Made by a program: the position numbers and the translations under genes
From: Phylloscopus collybita
Lineage: Eukaryota > Chordata > Aves > Passeriformes > Phylloscopidae
Length of the DNA: 64,000 nt
NCBI GenBank assembly: GCA_027886175.1
Contig: JAJNNQ010000002.1
Coordinates: forward strand, 4,902,001-4,966,000
Reading direction: 5' to 3'
Part shown: piece after piece, positions 1 through 11,567 of the stretch
How the letters are laid out: each line of letters opens with the position of its first letter
Position numbering within the stretch: position 1 is the first letter of the stretch
The notes under the pieces: model-generated
Told to the model about the DNA's origin: nothing
The model's database searches: none
The model's input: only the letters and a program-made list of their open reading frames with translations

Positions 1-283
1 TGATCAACTGGATGAAAAAGAAGGTAGACACAAAATAAAAAATAATATTTAAAGTATCACAGTATGCTTGAGACACTAATTTTAAAGCAAGCATGGGTAT
101 CACTGCATGAGGAGAAGACAGAGTAGAGTCACCCCATGGCATCTGCCTAACAAGCAATCCCAGCTGCAGCAAAATACTAATATGCTTTTTTTTTTCAGTG
201 GGTTTGCAAGACTGGATGACAAGTGTGTGTTTTTAACAAGACATGGACTCCAGTTCAAACTCTTCCCCAGGCTGGAACATTTA

Positions 284-311
284 ATTTGCATAAGGCCCAC
301 CTTATGCAAAT
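284..311. repeat. Inverted repeat made of two octamer motifs
   Basis: Two perfect 12-bp arms (ATTTGCATAAGG and its reverse complement) are separated by 4 bases (CCCA). Each arm contains ATTTGCAT, the octamer bound by POU-family (Oct) factors. The function is not known here. Confidence 0.9.
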
Positions 312-1864
312 CAGGTAGTGCAGAATGGCATGCAAGCTCATACTGCAGGACTTTACATTTCTGCAACTCACTCTGGAAGTGTTTTTACCAGTAGTTTGAT
401 ACTTCCCATTACAACAGAGTATCAGGGGATCAAGATTTCATTTTATGAAATATTCTCTTTAGTGATCTTCAAAACAGGAATAGATCATGCTTCAAAGAGC
501 TTGCAGTAAGAGTTAGAAATTGTTGCAAGACTTAAAACTTCACAATATCGTCAAACTGAATTTATAAGTGGCTTGGAGATAACACAATTTTTCAGGAAAT
601 ACCAAAATCTGAAAGAAACACTCAACTGGAACAGTGCAAATTATGGAGTGACTAAATACCACTACTACTGAGAGAGAAGTACCTTGTTATTAACTAAATT
701 TGCTACAGCAGAAGTAGGGAAGAAAAGGCAGTTTGCTTAAACAAAACAATAGGCAAACAAAAAAACCACCACAGGTGTTAGAGAGCTATTAATGCATTCC
801 ACAAGCTGGTTAGGCAGGACAAAGCAACCTTAGGACACTGTACAACCTCCTTCCTTAAAGGTCCTAAATGTGGACTGAGACAAGTGTCTTCAAAAGCACA
901 TCCTGTTTAGAACAGGACAGTTATTAGTTCTTGACAATACTTCAAAGGATCCACTTTTCTGGTTTTCAGGTTTAGATACCTAAGTGTCTTCCAATTCCAG
1001 CAGTACCTAAGACTTGTAAGAGAAAACTGTTTGAAACAGTTGTTTGAAACAATGAACAATTTGGATCGTCTTGCAGTCTTACATTCACAGCACACTTCAA
1101 AATCCTGCACTGAATTTTGTTCCTCATTACTGGTGTTAATAAGTCCTGGTAACTGGGCTGAGATGTTAACACTTCTGTTTTACTGTAGCTCTCCACTGGC
1201 AGTGTGGATAAGCAAATGATTATTGTGAGATTTGAGACAGACAAAAAAAAAAAAAAGTGATGAGCAGCTTAAGAAACTGCACATTCCAGAGCTAATCGTA
1301 GTAACTCTGAAGTTCCTTGCCCAGGCAGGCAGAGAAACTTATTTGTGTACAAGCAAGAGCTGCCTTGTTTAGGAACTAACTGGTAAACAGTGTAAGTCCA
1401 ACTGGATCCTTTTGAAAAATACTTTTGAAACAGCTCAGTAGCTCTTAAATCAACTGTTGGTCAAAGGTTTGTACTTTGAGAAAAGCATCACTGTGGTTTT
1501 GTGAATAAGGGCAGTAACTTCAGCCTGCAACCTTAACACTTCTAGGATTTTCACCACAACAAAGAATAAGCTGACCTGAAGAATTTTCTAAAACATGTTC
1601 AAGATTTTCCCTTGACAACAGGCACTATGATTTTTCCCTAAGCATCCCAAACAAAGATCTAAATTAAGATGTCGCCTGTCTGGAATGTGGGCCTGCTCTT
1701 CAAGATTGCGAGACACGAAATGCAAGAAACTAAAAATGGTATTAAACTTCTGAATATTAATATCAGCAACCACTCTGTGCAGAGTTGAATTCAAGGGAAG
1801 TTTAAGGTATGTGATTCATGGGAGAATAAATCAGTCTGTATCTCTGCTGCAAGATTAGTAAACA

Positions 1865-1886
1865 ATTTGAATTTTTAAATTCAAAT
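1865..1886. repeat. AT-rich near-palindrome
   Basis: Perfect 10-bp arms (ATTTGAATTT and its complement) are separated by 2 bases. In AT-rich intron DNA this may be chance. Confidence 0.7.
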
Positions 1887-4800
1887 CCTTAAAACAAGCT
1901 CAAGTCCTACTAGATACACAGTTTGCACAAACTTTTAGAAAAGAAATAGTCATTTAAGTCTTCCAAGGAGTAGTTTACGATCAAACCTCAATATGCAGCT
2001 TAACCAAAGCGTGAATCATACAACAAGCATTTTCAAAATGAGCACACAGCATCTTCACAAGCTGCAGCCATATCCCCACTGAACAGGGCAAATATTGAAG
2101 CTGGAGGCAATCTTTCACTGAAGATTAAACTCCAAGTATCAATTGGAGAGATTGAGGGAGAAATACTTCTTTTAAGACTTCAGCCATAAGGACTTTGGAC
2201 TATGTTTGCTGGAGAAACAGTTTTGTGAGGTCTAATAAATTGCTGGTCTCAAATCCTGAATACTTACAACATCTGAAGCTGAAGCTTTTAATAATTCGGC
2301 ATTTACATTTTCATTTCTCTCCAGCTTGCCCTTGCACATTTCTTCTCCTTCCCTCCCTATGCATGCCAACACCTTCTAAACAGCTGTTATTCACATTTCT
2401 TTAATAAAAATTTATGAATCTGTATGCACACTTTAATAGACTTTAATCGAGTGTTCTGTTCCAAGATACCACTTAAGAGATTTACCTACAGCAGGTGTAG
2501 CTTGAAGCTACACAGAAAAAGAACCAACAGCTCCATAACTCAAGCAGGTGACATCCAACACACACTAAATGCATTTGGAAACAGTTTTCTGGAACCCATT
2601 TCACAGGTTTTATTGATTCCTTCTCTATACAATAAATAAACTGCAACTCTTCCCAAAGCTGACCTTCCTCTGAGCTGACTTGATGTCTGTACAGAGTAGC
2701 ACTGGAGTTTTTGAGGGGTTCTTTTTGCCACATTTTTTTTCAGGAACTGACTCAAAATCATACTAGAGAAATTCAAGCAAGACTGTGGCAGGAGAGACCC
2801 ATGCAACTGCTTGAGCAGAGCAGAGCATTCACCTTCTGCACTCTGGCATTCAGAGACTTCTGTCAAAGGCAGCCACACAATCCCTGTCCCCAAGTGCTCC
2901 CGCTCCATCCTGTACTGAGTCACAGCAATAAAGTCTATCCTACAACCCATCCTACAGTAACTATGCTGGAAGCTAGAATACTGTTTCAAAGCTTTTACAG
3001 GAAAAGTTCATATCCATTTATTGTTGTACCAATGTTGCTCTTCATTTAACTTCCCTCCCTGGTTTTACTCCCTTCCCATCCCTTATAGCATATTCTCATA
3101 CATACAGCGTTATCACACCCCTTCTTGGTTTTCCTTTTACTGAGTTAAATGAGCAAAGCCTTATGGTTTCCTCATAAATGGCCTTTTTCTATGCCCATCT
3201 CAGTTTGCTCCCTTCTCCACCAGCTCTCTGTCTTTACATCAGTAGAAATTCAAAATAAGCAGCAGAAAAGAATGCCACGGTGTAAGGGACTGGTAGGGAA
3301 AAAAACCCCTTTTTGATTCTGTTTCTTATAATGCCCAGTGTCAGAACAAAATACTCTGTCAAAATACAAAGATAAATGCAAAATACAATAATATTGGAAA
3401 TAAAAAAAACAAAACAAAACAAAACCAACACAACTTAAAAGACACCCTAAAAAAGACAAAAATAAAATCACATCACAAGTAAAACCAGTGGTCTATAGCA
3501 CAGGAAAATTGCTTTTAGACAAAACGTAGGAGTGCCATTAACTTCTGTCACAGTCAAAATTGGTAAAATCACCCAACTGGTTCACTGAAACAGTAAAATC
3601 CATAAAAAAATTCAGCAGAGGAAAGAACCTAAAGCCAAGTTAGTTTTATTCAAAGAGTATTCAGAAGCTACCTTGAAGATAGCACAACATACTCAAAAAC
3701 CTTTTAGATGTGGTCCACACTTAAAAGGACAAGGTTTTTCTAAGCTTTCCAAAGTTCCATCTGGATGCCAAGCTGGATGCTTAAAAGACAAATTCGACTT
3801 TGCTCTAACATAGTTAGGCCTGTATTAAACTGCTTTGGCTTTATGTTAATCCCAACCATTAGTGCAACCCTTCCAGAGAAGGATTTTCCCCTGAACTGTC
3901 AGATTTTCCATTTGTCAGTCTTCTCTACTCATAGATGAGCCACAGTAAAGCCCAACAACAGGCATCCAAGGCAAACAGACCCAGTATGGAGAGGAACATT
4001 TTGTTTCAAGATACAAGAACTGTTCTGAAAAACAACGCCATCAGCTCATGTACTCACCCTGGAAATGATGCATTTCTAAACATGCTTCAGACTTAACTAC
4101 TTCCCCAAACCCATGCAATGCTAACAGAGTTATATGTTCTGGAAGCTAAAAATATCCAAAACAACAAAGTACCTGCAGACAGATCGTTGCTACCCAAAGA
4201 TCCAGCCCCTAACAAACAGCAGAACTGGTGCCAGTGTCGTGACTTCAGGCTCCAAATGCTGTGATCATGCACCCTCCAGTTATCAAAACCACAGTGCACA
4301 TTACAAAAAGTCCTTTCTTACGGAACACCCACATCTGCTGCAGATGATTAATAAGCAGAAACATTTATGATTGTTTAGCAACAGCTAGATTGAGCCAACT
4401 GATGCAAACATTCTGCTGTCATTCCTGTCACACTGGCATTAGTTCAGCTCAAACCAAGTCACCCCCATGCAGCACTCAGCCATGCCCCAAGGCAGTAGGT
4501 TTTCCAAGAGCACTGACTTGATCAGCCAAATTTAACAGCAGAGTATCAAACCATCAAGACAGTAATCCTGCCTCATCTGTACTGTCCTGCCTATAGGACA
4601 TCCTGTCATGTCCTATGTATGTGCAGGGCATTAAAGAAGTCCATTGGATAGAACATTGGAGACCACCCCCAAGGAATTTTCTTAAGGGAAGGACTCTGTA
4701 ATCTCCCTCCTCCATCCTGGTAATGCTCAGCAGAGCAGTCACAGACAAGTTACAAACAGCATTTGGAGTCACCTACAAGGCCACACTGACACTGTCACAT

Positions 4801-7800
4801 CTTCCAGGTCTATCCTTGCTCAAGCACAAGACACTGTGAACTCAATACTCTAAACCAGGAAATTGAGATGATAATGGCCAAAGTCTTCCACCTCTTACTA
4901 AGCAGTTGTTCACCAGTTGTGATAGTCCCACTATCAAACCAAGCAGCTTCTGGGACCAGGGAAGTTCTGCAGGGAAGCTCTTCACAGTTGATATTGTCCC
5001 TCATCTGGTGCACACAGAAGTGGCAGAAGCAGCAGGAGTGGCTGGTAAAGGTGACTGTAACTCAGTCCTTGTCCATCAGACACCAACACACGTGCACAAC
5101 CTGAGGCAGCAATGTCATTCAAGTGTAAGAGAACACCTTGTCCCAATATTTCTCAGGGATAGGTGCTGGCCAACAACGGCTTTCACTTGGAAGGTAATGT
5201 CTGCAAAGCATGCAGGTGCAACACTGGGCAGGACACAATGAGCCCCACCACTTCCTGTAAAACTGTTCTCTGTTCCCTGCAGCTTTGCCAAAGCAATTAC
5301 ATGGAATTGCTGCCATGGTAAGCATTTTCTAGGAAGTCTCAGCCACTTGTTTCCATAAACAAGTTAGGGAAAATACATGTTTTGACCACATTAAAATTTT
5401 ATGAAAGCTTTCTCGTCAAGAAGCTCTTCCATCCCTCAAGACCCAAAGCAGAGTTTTGAAGCACGTCCTGTGCTGTGCATCTTTTGCTGTACTAAAATAT
5501 CACTTTCCAGACAGGTAAGGCTTAAAAATGTTTGCTTCCTGAGAAAGACTGCAAACTTTAGCTGCTAAATGGGCTTTTCCCTAGTCAAGACAGAGTAGGG
5601 CTTTGCTCACTCTAAGGCTGAATACCATTTTAAGAATAAGGCAGTTGTATCTTCTGTAGGAGCAGGAAAACAGGATTGTTTGCACACAGTGAGCACTGGG
5701 CTGACATGAACCCCTTGCAATAGCCCAAGATAAAGACTTGTGTGTGGATCAGAGGAACAGCCTTCACTGAAGACAACAAAACTTCCAACAGCTTCTCTTG
5801 CACTGCTCAGTGAAGTTTTATACTTTAAATTACGTATCACTTTATACATAATTTTCATTTTTAAAATATGAAGATGGAAGTTTCCTGGGGGGGGGATGGA
5901 AATTACATATGGTGTTCCTATAATGGTGTTTCAGCCAATCGAAGGCAAAGGGCAAGGGTGCCCAGCATAGTGGAGCACCTGATCATGATTTTTTGCATAA
6001 ACTAATAAAGCTGCACATCTCAATACTCCAGATGTGTGGTTCTTTAACAGCTTTGGAAAGTACATCATAGGCAAGATTCTTCAAAATCTATTAATGCCAA
6101 TTATCATCTCTGCTTAACAACTTCTTACTATGTTCACTCAGGATTCTAAACTAAATGGAAAGTTTAATACAAAACATCCCCTTATCACTATCACTATGTC
6201 CCCTGGTATCTCAAAGCACATCTTGTGGGCAAAATACCGTTTGTATGTGCCAGAGAGCATCAGCTTTAACAATAACATAATGAATGTTTATTAGAAATTA
6301 ATTACAATTTATATTGCAAAACAGCGGCTTAACTTCACCACCTCCTCCTAACCCAAGCACTTGATCCTTCAGTCTTAAGAAGGAAACAAAACCCAACCTG
6401 CCTATTAACATGCATTTTATTACAAGCTTCTTTTAATTATTTTTGGCCCCAGAGTGACATCTGCTTTCGTACTTTGACTCAGATATTTACTTGACAGCGG
6501 GAGGCTGGCAGGCAGGAAGAGCTCAAGAAACTACTTTTAATAAGACACAGTAAGAAAACCTGCAGAGCAGGGAAGGAATGACCCCAGACACAAAAGCAGT
6601 GAAGAGGAGATGCAATTACTGATGAAAGTCTATTTCAGGAAACAGCCAGAAAGGAGCAGGTAACAGAAGAGATGTGTGATTCAGGGAGAGTGAGATGAAG
6701 GCCAGAGCATTACTAGGAGAGATTCCACTCTAAGGCAAACTGTTTATGCAATGTCTAAATGCTGCTTTGTGCAACAATCCAGAGAAGTAGAGCATTCAAG
6801 AGGGAGCACATCGATCCCATGACGCTGATGCTACAACTGCTGCACACACTCTGCAGAATTCCCTTTTTCCAGACTAGGAATTGAGCACAGACACAGTAGA
6901 ACCCTGCAATTAAATTAACTCAGTCTGCAGAAAACACCTCCATATGGAGTTTGCAGATGCTATAGAAAAGTAGTTAATTCTGCTTTCAGCAGCTACTACT
7001 TCATCACTCAAGGTGAGCAGAAGGAAGATATTAACATGGATGAGAGACAACATTATAACAAAACTGGTTTCCAAAATAACATGCTAAAACTATACCCACT
7101 GAACCAATACATCTGACAGGCATCCATTTGCTGCTCTACCCTAGCTTCTCCTCTCAGAGCACAGGTAGATGTTGAAACACAACCATTTATGGAATTCCAG
7201 CTTAACAAAATAAAGCCTGTGAGTGTAAATCATTAACTAAAGTCCTTCTTCATATTAGATCTTTGGAATAATTTCTCCTTGTCCTTTTCCAAGCTCATCA
7301 TATCATCCATAAAAGAAAACCTAGAGCCACTCTTGACACTGATCAGAAGTAGAAATAATCTTGCTACAGAAACATTATTGCCCATACACTAGAGCTGAAG
7401 AAAAAAATCCATAATGTGTATGAAGATAACCAGTTTTGGATCATTTATTACATTCATGAGAGGCCTCTCAGCACTGTATTTCAGGCTACAATGAAAAACT
7501 CTACACCCATCAACAGGTAGCTCTCACACTTTCTGAGGAAAAGTAGGTAGGTCATTCCTACCCAAGGAATACGAAGTAGGATGAGTTCAGAATATTTTAC
7601 TAGAAGTTTTCTGTTTATTTTTAAGCTGAGTACCCTTCAGTTAAAAAGAGACTCTGGAGTTCTTACATGGGAGTTTTTCCTCTCCTGCTCTGACTTTTGC
7701 TTGCAGAAAGGTCCTTTAGGGAGCCCTAAATAAAATAAATATCCCTGGCCTATCCAGTCCTTCTTCTCTGTGCACATACTGAGCCTACATTTCAGCTGCG

Positions 7801-8914
7801 GTGCACTGGTGCTGTTTCACATCATCTCACTCACATTTAGACTTACACTTCACCAAAGCAACATTATGAAGCCAGTCCTAGACAGAACCAGTGACCCAGC
7901 AGTAAGAAATTACACTGACCCTAGAGAGTTCAGCCAGATATATGAACATGTTTCAGGCTAAAAACATGACCAGCACTTCTCTCTGCAACAACAGCATCCT
8001 ATCTAACACTGTCCATGCTAATTAGGTACAAAATAGTTTAAACACATTTTTTTTATATAATGAAAATTAAAATTGCTCTTCAGCTGACACCACTGTTTTA
8101 CTTAGAAGTCACACCATCAGGCCAGACTCTGCATATTTCATTACAGTACTACATAGATCATAAATCTTTCTAGCATCATTTTTTTTTCAATTTCACCCTC
8201 TTAATTAGAATCCAAATTAAATGAATGCCTTCTGTGCTTTCACATTCTCATTTGTGTAACCTTTGAGGAGAGGGACTAACAAATCCACATACTGGATGGC
8301 ATTCAGTACACACATTGAGCTTCATTTTTCAGCTCATTTTATTAAGCTCCCTGTTTCAACAGAACTGCAGCATAATTTGATACACAAGATAGTTAGCAAC
8401 TGTTGATGGATACAGAACTGGAGAGCTCACAAGAACAAGTACTCGAAAGTAGAGGCAGTCATGGAAGCAGTTCCAAAACAAGTTTCAAATTTCTCATCCA
8501 ACTCACAATTTTAAGTGTCAGCAGAGAAACTTAAAGTTTGACAAAAGATCATCAGTTACAGTTTGGCTACAACCACTTAATGAAACCTTATCAAGATTGC
8601 AGAGGTGTTTCTCAACTTCTGAGCACTTACCACTTGCCATCCCACAACAAAGTGAACATCTCAGATGTCTTTTACTCTCCCACCCCCAATATTAGCACAA
8701 ATACAACGACAGCAATCAGTGCAAAAATTTAGGTCATAAAACAGGTACTGCAACTAAGCTGCCGCATTTCCAGCTGCATCTCAATTTTCTATGATTCTCT
8801 TTCTCTGGGCCCTCTCACACAGAAGCACTCTGGGCTGCAGGTTTTGGTCTGACTCTCACACTCTCACTCTTACTCACACCCTAGGTTCCAAATACAGCAC
8901 TCTACACCCTTTAC

Positions 8915-8946
8915 ACCTGGCTTTAAAATTAGGCCTAAAGCCAGGT
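8915..8946. repeat. 11-bp stem inverted repeat
   Basis: The arms ACCTGGCTTTA and TAAAGCCAGGT are perfect complements around a 10-base loop. No RNA gene family is recognised. Confidence 0.85.
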
Positions 8947-9631
8947 TCTCATTTAGTCTGAAAGGCTAATAAGGTGACTGCTCCTTTCAAAACCCACACT
9001 CTACTTTAAACTGCCCAGAGGTTTGCTATTAGACATGATCTTCTGACAGGCCCCTCAACTGCTCTCACCCAGCCAGCGTGAACATCCACAAAGCCTGAAA
9101 TTTAGAGCTGAAACAGAGACAAAGCAAAACAGAAGCTCGAAAATCAGGAAAATAATTAAACTACTAAATTTCTAAAGAATTCAGATTATTTTATTGCAGG
9201 GCTTTAGAAGACACACAGATCTTCACCCTTATCAACTGTCTCCACATAACTGCATGTTACACTTTTAAAAGCATAAAGGTGTTTCAAAACTGAAGGTTTG
9301 TTGTTTCAGATTTTTTTTAACCTCGAGATCCTTTCCAGATACCTAAATTTGTAAGATGTTTAAAATAGATTTTAAAATGGCTTAACTATTAATGATTCAG
9401 CAGTTTTAGGAACTTGTATTTCACAGTATTTTATGTAAAAATCAGTAAGTAAATCGGTAACTTTCTACCTCTCCATAAGCATAACATGAATGCTTAACTA
9501 AAAATTGTTAAAATAGTATGAGGAAAAAAACTCTACAAGTTAGCAACAGATCCCCTGCACCAAATACTCAAGCATGTTCAAGATGCACAAAGGCACAAGC
9601 ATTTCATTGCAATTCAAACTCTGTCTGGGCT

Positions 9632-9632
<1 letters not shown>

Positions 9633-9672
<40 letters not shown>
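9633..9672. repeat. Uninterrupted (A)40 tract
   Basis: Forty consecutive A on the plus strand, read as a long T tract in the PRKAG2 sense. No retroposed body could be recognised just upstream of it, so it is listed as simple repeat. Confidence 0.9.
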
Positions 9673-9676
<4 letters not shown>

Positions 9677-10483
9677 GCTCAAAGAATGCAATTGTTAAGA
9701 GCTTCCTTTTCTCACACAGAGAGAGATTAAAATAAAAGGTGTTACTTTTCCAGACCAGTCCCACAACTGCAGGCAGCATGCTAGTAAACGAAGAAACTGC
9801 CTTATTAGCATACCGGCTTAGATATATCTTCTCACAAAATGACTCAGCCTGCTATTTTCAAAGTTTTCCTTAAATATTTGTCCTACATTTTACAATAGGA
9901 GTTACCAAGTACAGAAAAACACATCCCATGAAGTCTTAGCCACTTCACAACGCTGAGCATAGAGATTAAGCCATGCGCCCACATTTGCATCCACTAAGCT
10001 AATCCTTTCAGAAAATGAAAGCTCGAGATACTCAGCACGGATCTTTGAGAGGTGAAGTGGCTGCTTGGTACAAGTCGGAGAAAAAAAAAAAAAAACAAAA
10101 AACCATCCATGCTTTCCCACAGCACGGTTTAGTGCCTGCAAGAGGGAAGAACTTGCCAGGAGTTGCCCTGTGAAAGCACAGCACACTCTGTCAGAACTGC
10201 AGCTCTTCCGAGCACAGCAAAGAGCAACCACAGAGCGCAGCCACATAAGGAAAATTCAGCGTACAGCTGCCGCTTTGAACAGATGTATGTGCTGCCATAA
10301 GGAGTGGAAGCTTTAGTTGAAAGAGCTTTCCATCACTGCTCTCAAAGTCTATATTTGGTATCGCAGACGTATTCGAGGAGAACGGGTGTTTCACGGGGAG
10401 GAGGAGGGGGTGCCATGAAGGCTGCGCTCCCCGGGAGCGGGACCCGGCCGGCAGCAGCCGCGGATCGGGCACGGCCCGGCGCC

Positions 10484-10545
10484 GGCACCGGCACAAAAGC
10501 GCCGCAGCGGGAACGGCACCGGGACAAAAGCACCGCAGCGGGATC
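10484..10545. repeat. 31-bp tandem duplication in CpG island
   Basis: Two adjacent 31-bp copies containing CACAAAAGCGCCGCAGCGGG / GACAAAAGCACCGCAGCGGG differ at a few positions. They lie just inside the intron downstream of the short-isoform exon. Confidence 0.85.
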
Positions 10546-10723
10546 GGGCTGGCTCCGCGGCCGGCGAGGCTGCGACCCGCCCCGCAAGGACACGGCCCGG
10601 GCACGGCGCATCCCCCGCTCCCCGCCGGGGATCCCCCGCTCCCGTGCCCCCGCCCGGACCCCGCCGGCCGCGTGGGTGTCCCCGGCCCGCCCCCGGCCCC
10701 CCGCTGCTGCCGTGGATTTTTAC

Positions 10724-10805
10724 CTTCATCTTCGATCTCTAGTTTCTCCAGCATCCCTTCGGAGGCGGCCGGGAGCTGCAAGGGAGCCGGAGCCGCTGCC
10801 GCCGC
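10724..10805 (-). CDS. PRKAG2: PRKAG2 coding exon carrying the short-isoform start codon
   Basis: This 82-nt exon encodes AAAAPAPLQLPAASEG and then MLEKLEIEDE, with one base left over at the donor. MLEKLEFEDE is the start of the short (about 328-residue) human AMPK gamma-2 isoform; long isoforms read through it after an Ala-rich stretch, as here. The acceptor is a long pyrimidine tract ending CCTCCCGCAG, before base 10805. The donor is AAG|GTAAAA with GT at 10723-10722. The internal ATG is at 10754-10752, with G at -3 and C at +4, a moderate start context. Residue 7 is Ile where human has Phe. The exon lies in a CpG island, consistent with it serving both as an internal exon of long mRNAs and as part of the first exon of short mRNAs. 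The CBS-domain exons must lie beyond the left edge of the window. Confidence 0.93.
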
Positions 10806-10840
10806 CTGCGGGAGGGAAGAGAGGAGAAGGAGATGAGCAT
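10739..10840 (-). promoter_or_regulatory. Upstream ORF 2 overlapping the short-isoform start codon
   Basis: A minus-strand ATG at 10840 opens a 33-codon ORF in a different frame from PRKAG2. It crosses the acceptor site at 10806 and overlaps the main ATG at 10754, ending at TAG 10741-10739. In an unspliced short-isoform leader it would compete with the MLEKLE start. Long-isoform mRNAs lack its ATG because that part is intron. A role in translation control is inference. Confidence 0.45.
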
Positions 10841-10852
10841 CCAGGCGCGGAC

Positions 10853-10873
10853 TCACCGGCCCCGCGGCAGCAT
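10853..10873 (-). promoter_or_regulatory. Upstream ORF 1 in short PRKAG2 leader
   Basis: On the minus strand an ATG at 10873 opens a 6-codon ORF (MLPRGR) that stops at TGA. The stop overlaps a GTGAGT donor-like hexamer. It matters only for transcripts that start further upstream in the CpG island and are not spliced here. I find no other minus-strand ATG between 10874 and about 11400. Confidence 0.45.
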
Positions 10874-10974
10874 CGGGCGGGGAGTGGCGGCGCGGAGCGG
10901 GCGGAGGAGAGGGAAGGCGGGACGGCGGCAGCTGCCCCTCGGCCTCCGCGCACGCTGCCGCTCGCACACACCGC

Positions 10975-11055
10975 GGGGGGAGGAACCGGGGGGAGGAACC
11001 GAGGCTCGCCCTCCCCCAGCCGGTGAAGCCCCGGCTGAAGCCCCGGGTGAAACCC
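10975..11055. repeat. Short GC-rich tandem repeats in promoter region
   Basis: A perfect 13-bp unit (GGGGGGAGGAACC) occurs twice at 10975-11000. A 12-bp unit (consensus CGGGTGAAGCCC) occurs three times with changes at 11020-11055. Both lie in the presumed short-isoform promoter. Confidence 0.8.
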
Positions 11056-11567
11056 CGGGCTCCCCGGCCGTGCCTCCTGCTGGCGCCGCCTCTTCCCCGC
11101 TCGGCGGGAGCGGCTCCCCGGGCGCCCGTTCGCAGGACGGCGCTTCCCGCCACGCCTCGCCGCTCCCCCCCTCCCCCCGGCGGAGCGCTTGGTACGTTCC
11201 GTTTTGCTGCAGTCGAGCCCGTTGGTCAGCGGCGGGAGGGGGAGGGAGCTACCACTTCCGCGCGGAAAAGGGAGGAGGAGGAGGGGGAGGCTTAGTGCCC
11301 TGAGAGCTCTGCCGGGGCAGCTGCCTCTCGCAGCTCGTTCCGCAGCCTCGGTTGTTCTCCGGGCTCCCCTGGACTAGAGCGGTGCGACTCAAGATGGAAC
11401 GGGGGAAACCCTTCGCTCCCCCCGCCAGCGGGGGTTGGTACGCTCCCGCGCGTTCACCTGCGAGGCAGCGGCGGGGAAGCGGACGGTTCCACTGCCCCCC
11501 GGGGGTGTAAGGGTGTTGAGGGGTTTCCCCTGTGTGTGACGGGAGCTCCCGCAGTGCGCCGCGCCGC

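Larger units (their letters stand above)
1..10723 (-). other. PRKAG2: PRKAG2 intron downstream of the short-isoform exon (partial)
   Basis: This AT-rich stretch continues past the left edge. I found no sequence matching the next PRKAG2 exon, which should encode the start of the first CBS domain, so that exon lies to the left of the window. Contents I can support: a twin-octamer inverted repeat (284-311), an AT-rich palindrome (1865-1886), an (AAAAC)n stretch near 3406-3430, a hairpin (8915-8946) and a 40-base A tract (9633-9672). The remaining ORFs are short and unlike known proteins. Confidence 0.8.
10400..11560 (-). promoter_or_regulatory. PRKAG2: CpG island, likely internal promoter of short PRKAG2 isoform
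   Basis: A very GC- and CpG-rich block surrounds the short-isoform exon, while the flanking introns are AT-rich. I see no TATA box on the minus strand. Visible elements include a GGGCGG GC box near 10875, many C/G runs, and a perfect 12-bp palindrome TTCCGCGCGGAA at 11256-11267, which places two ETS-type GGAA cores back to back. Small tandem repeats lie inside it: a 31-bp unit twice (10484-10545), a 13-bp unit twice (10975-11000) and a 12-bp unit three times (11020-11055). The position is as expected for the known short gamma-2 isoform, whose transcript starts upstream of this exon. The transcription start cannot be placed from sequence alone, and divergent plus-strand transcription is possible. 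Confidence 0.75.

Noticed and set aside
2540..2989. 149-codon minus-strand frame in the PRKAG2 sense
   Set aside because: Does not resemble any AMPK gamma CBS sequence and lacks convincing splice sites. Judged random.
10191..11153. 320-codon minus-strand open frame through the CpG island
   Set aside because: It opens at GTG rather than ATG, owes its length to stop-poor GC-rich sequence, and runs past real splice sites. Only the part in exon 10805-10724 is coding.
11451..11462. Minus-strand CAG|GTGAAC donor-like site as end of a noncoding first exon
   Set aside because: A good match, but such sites are frequent in GC-rich DNA and no transcript start can be placed upstream of it from sequence alone.
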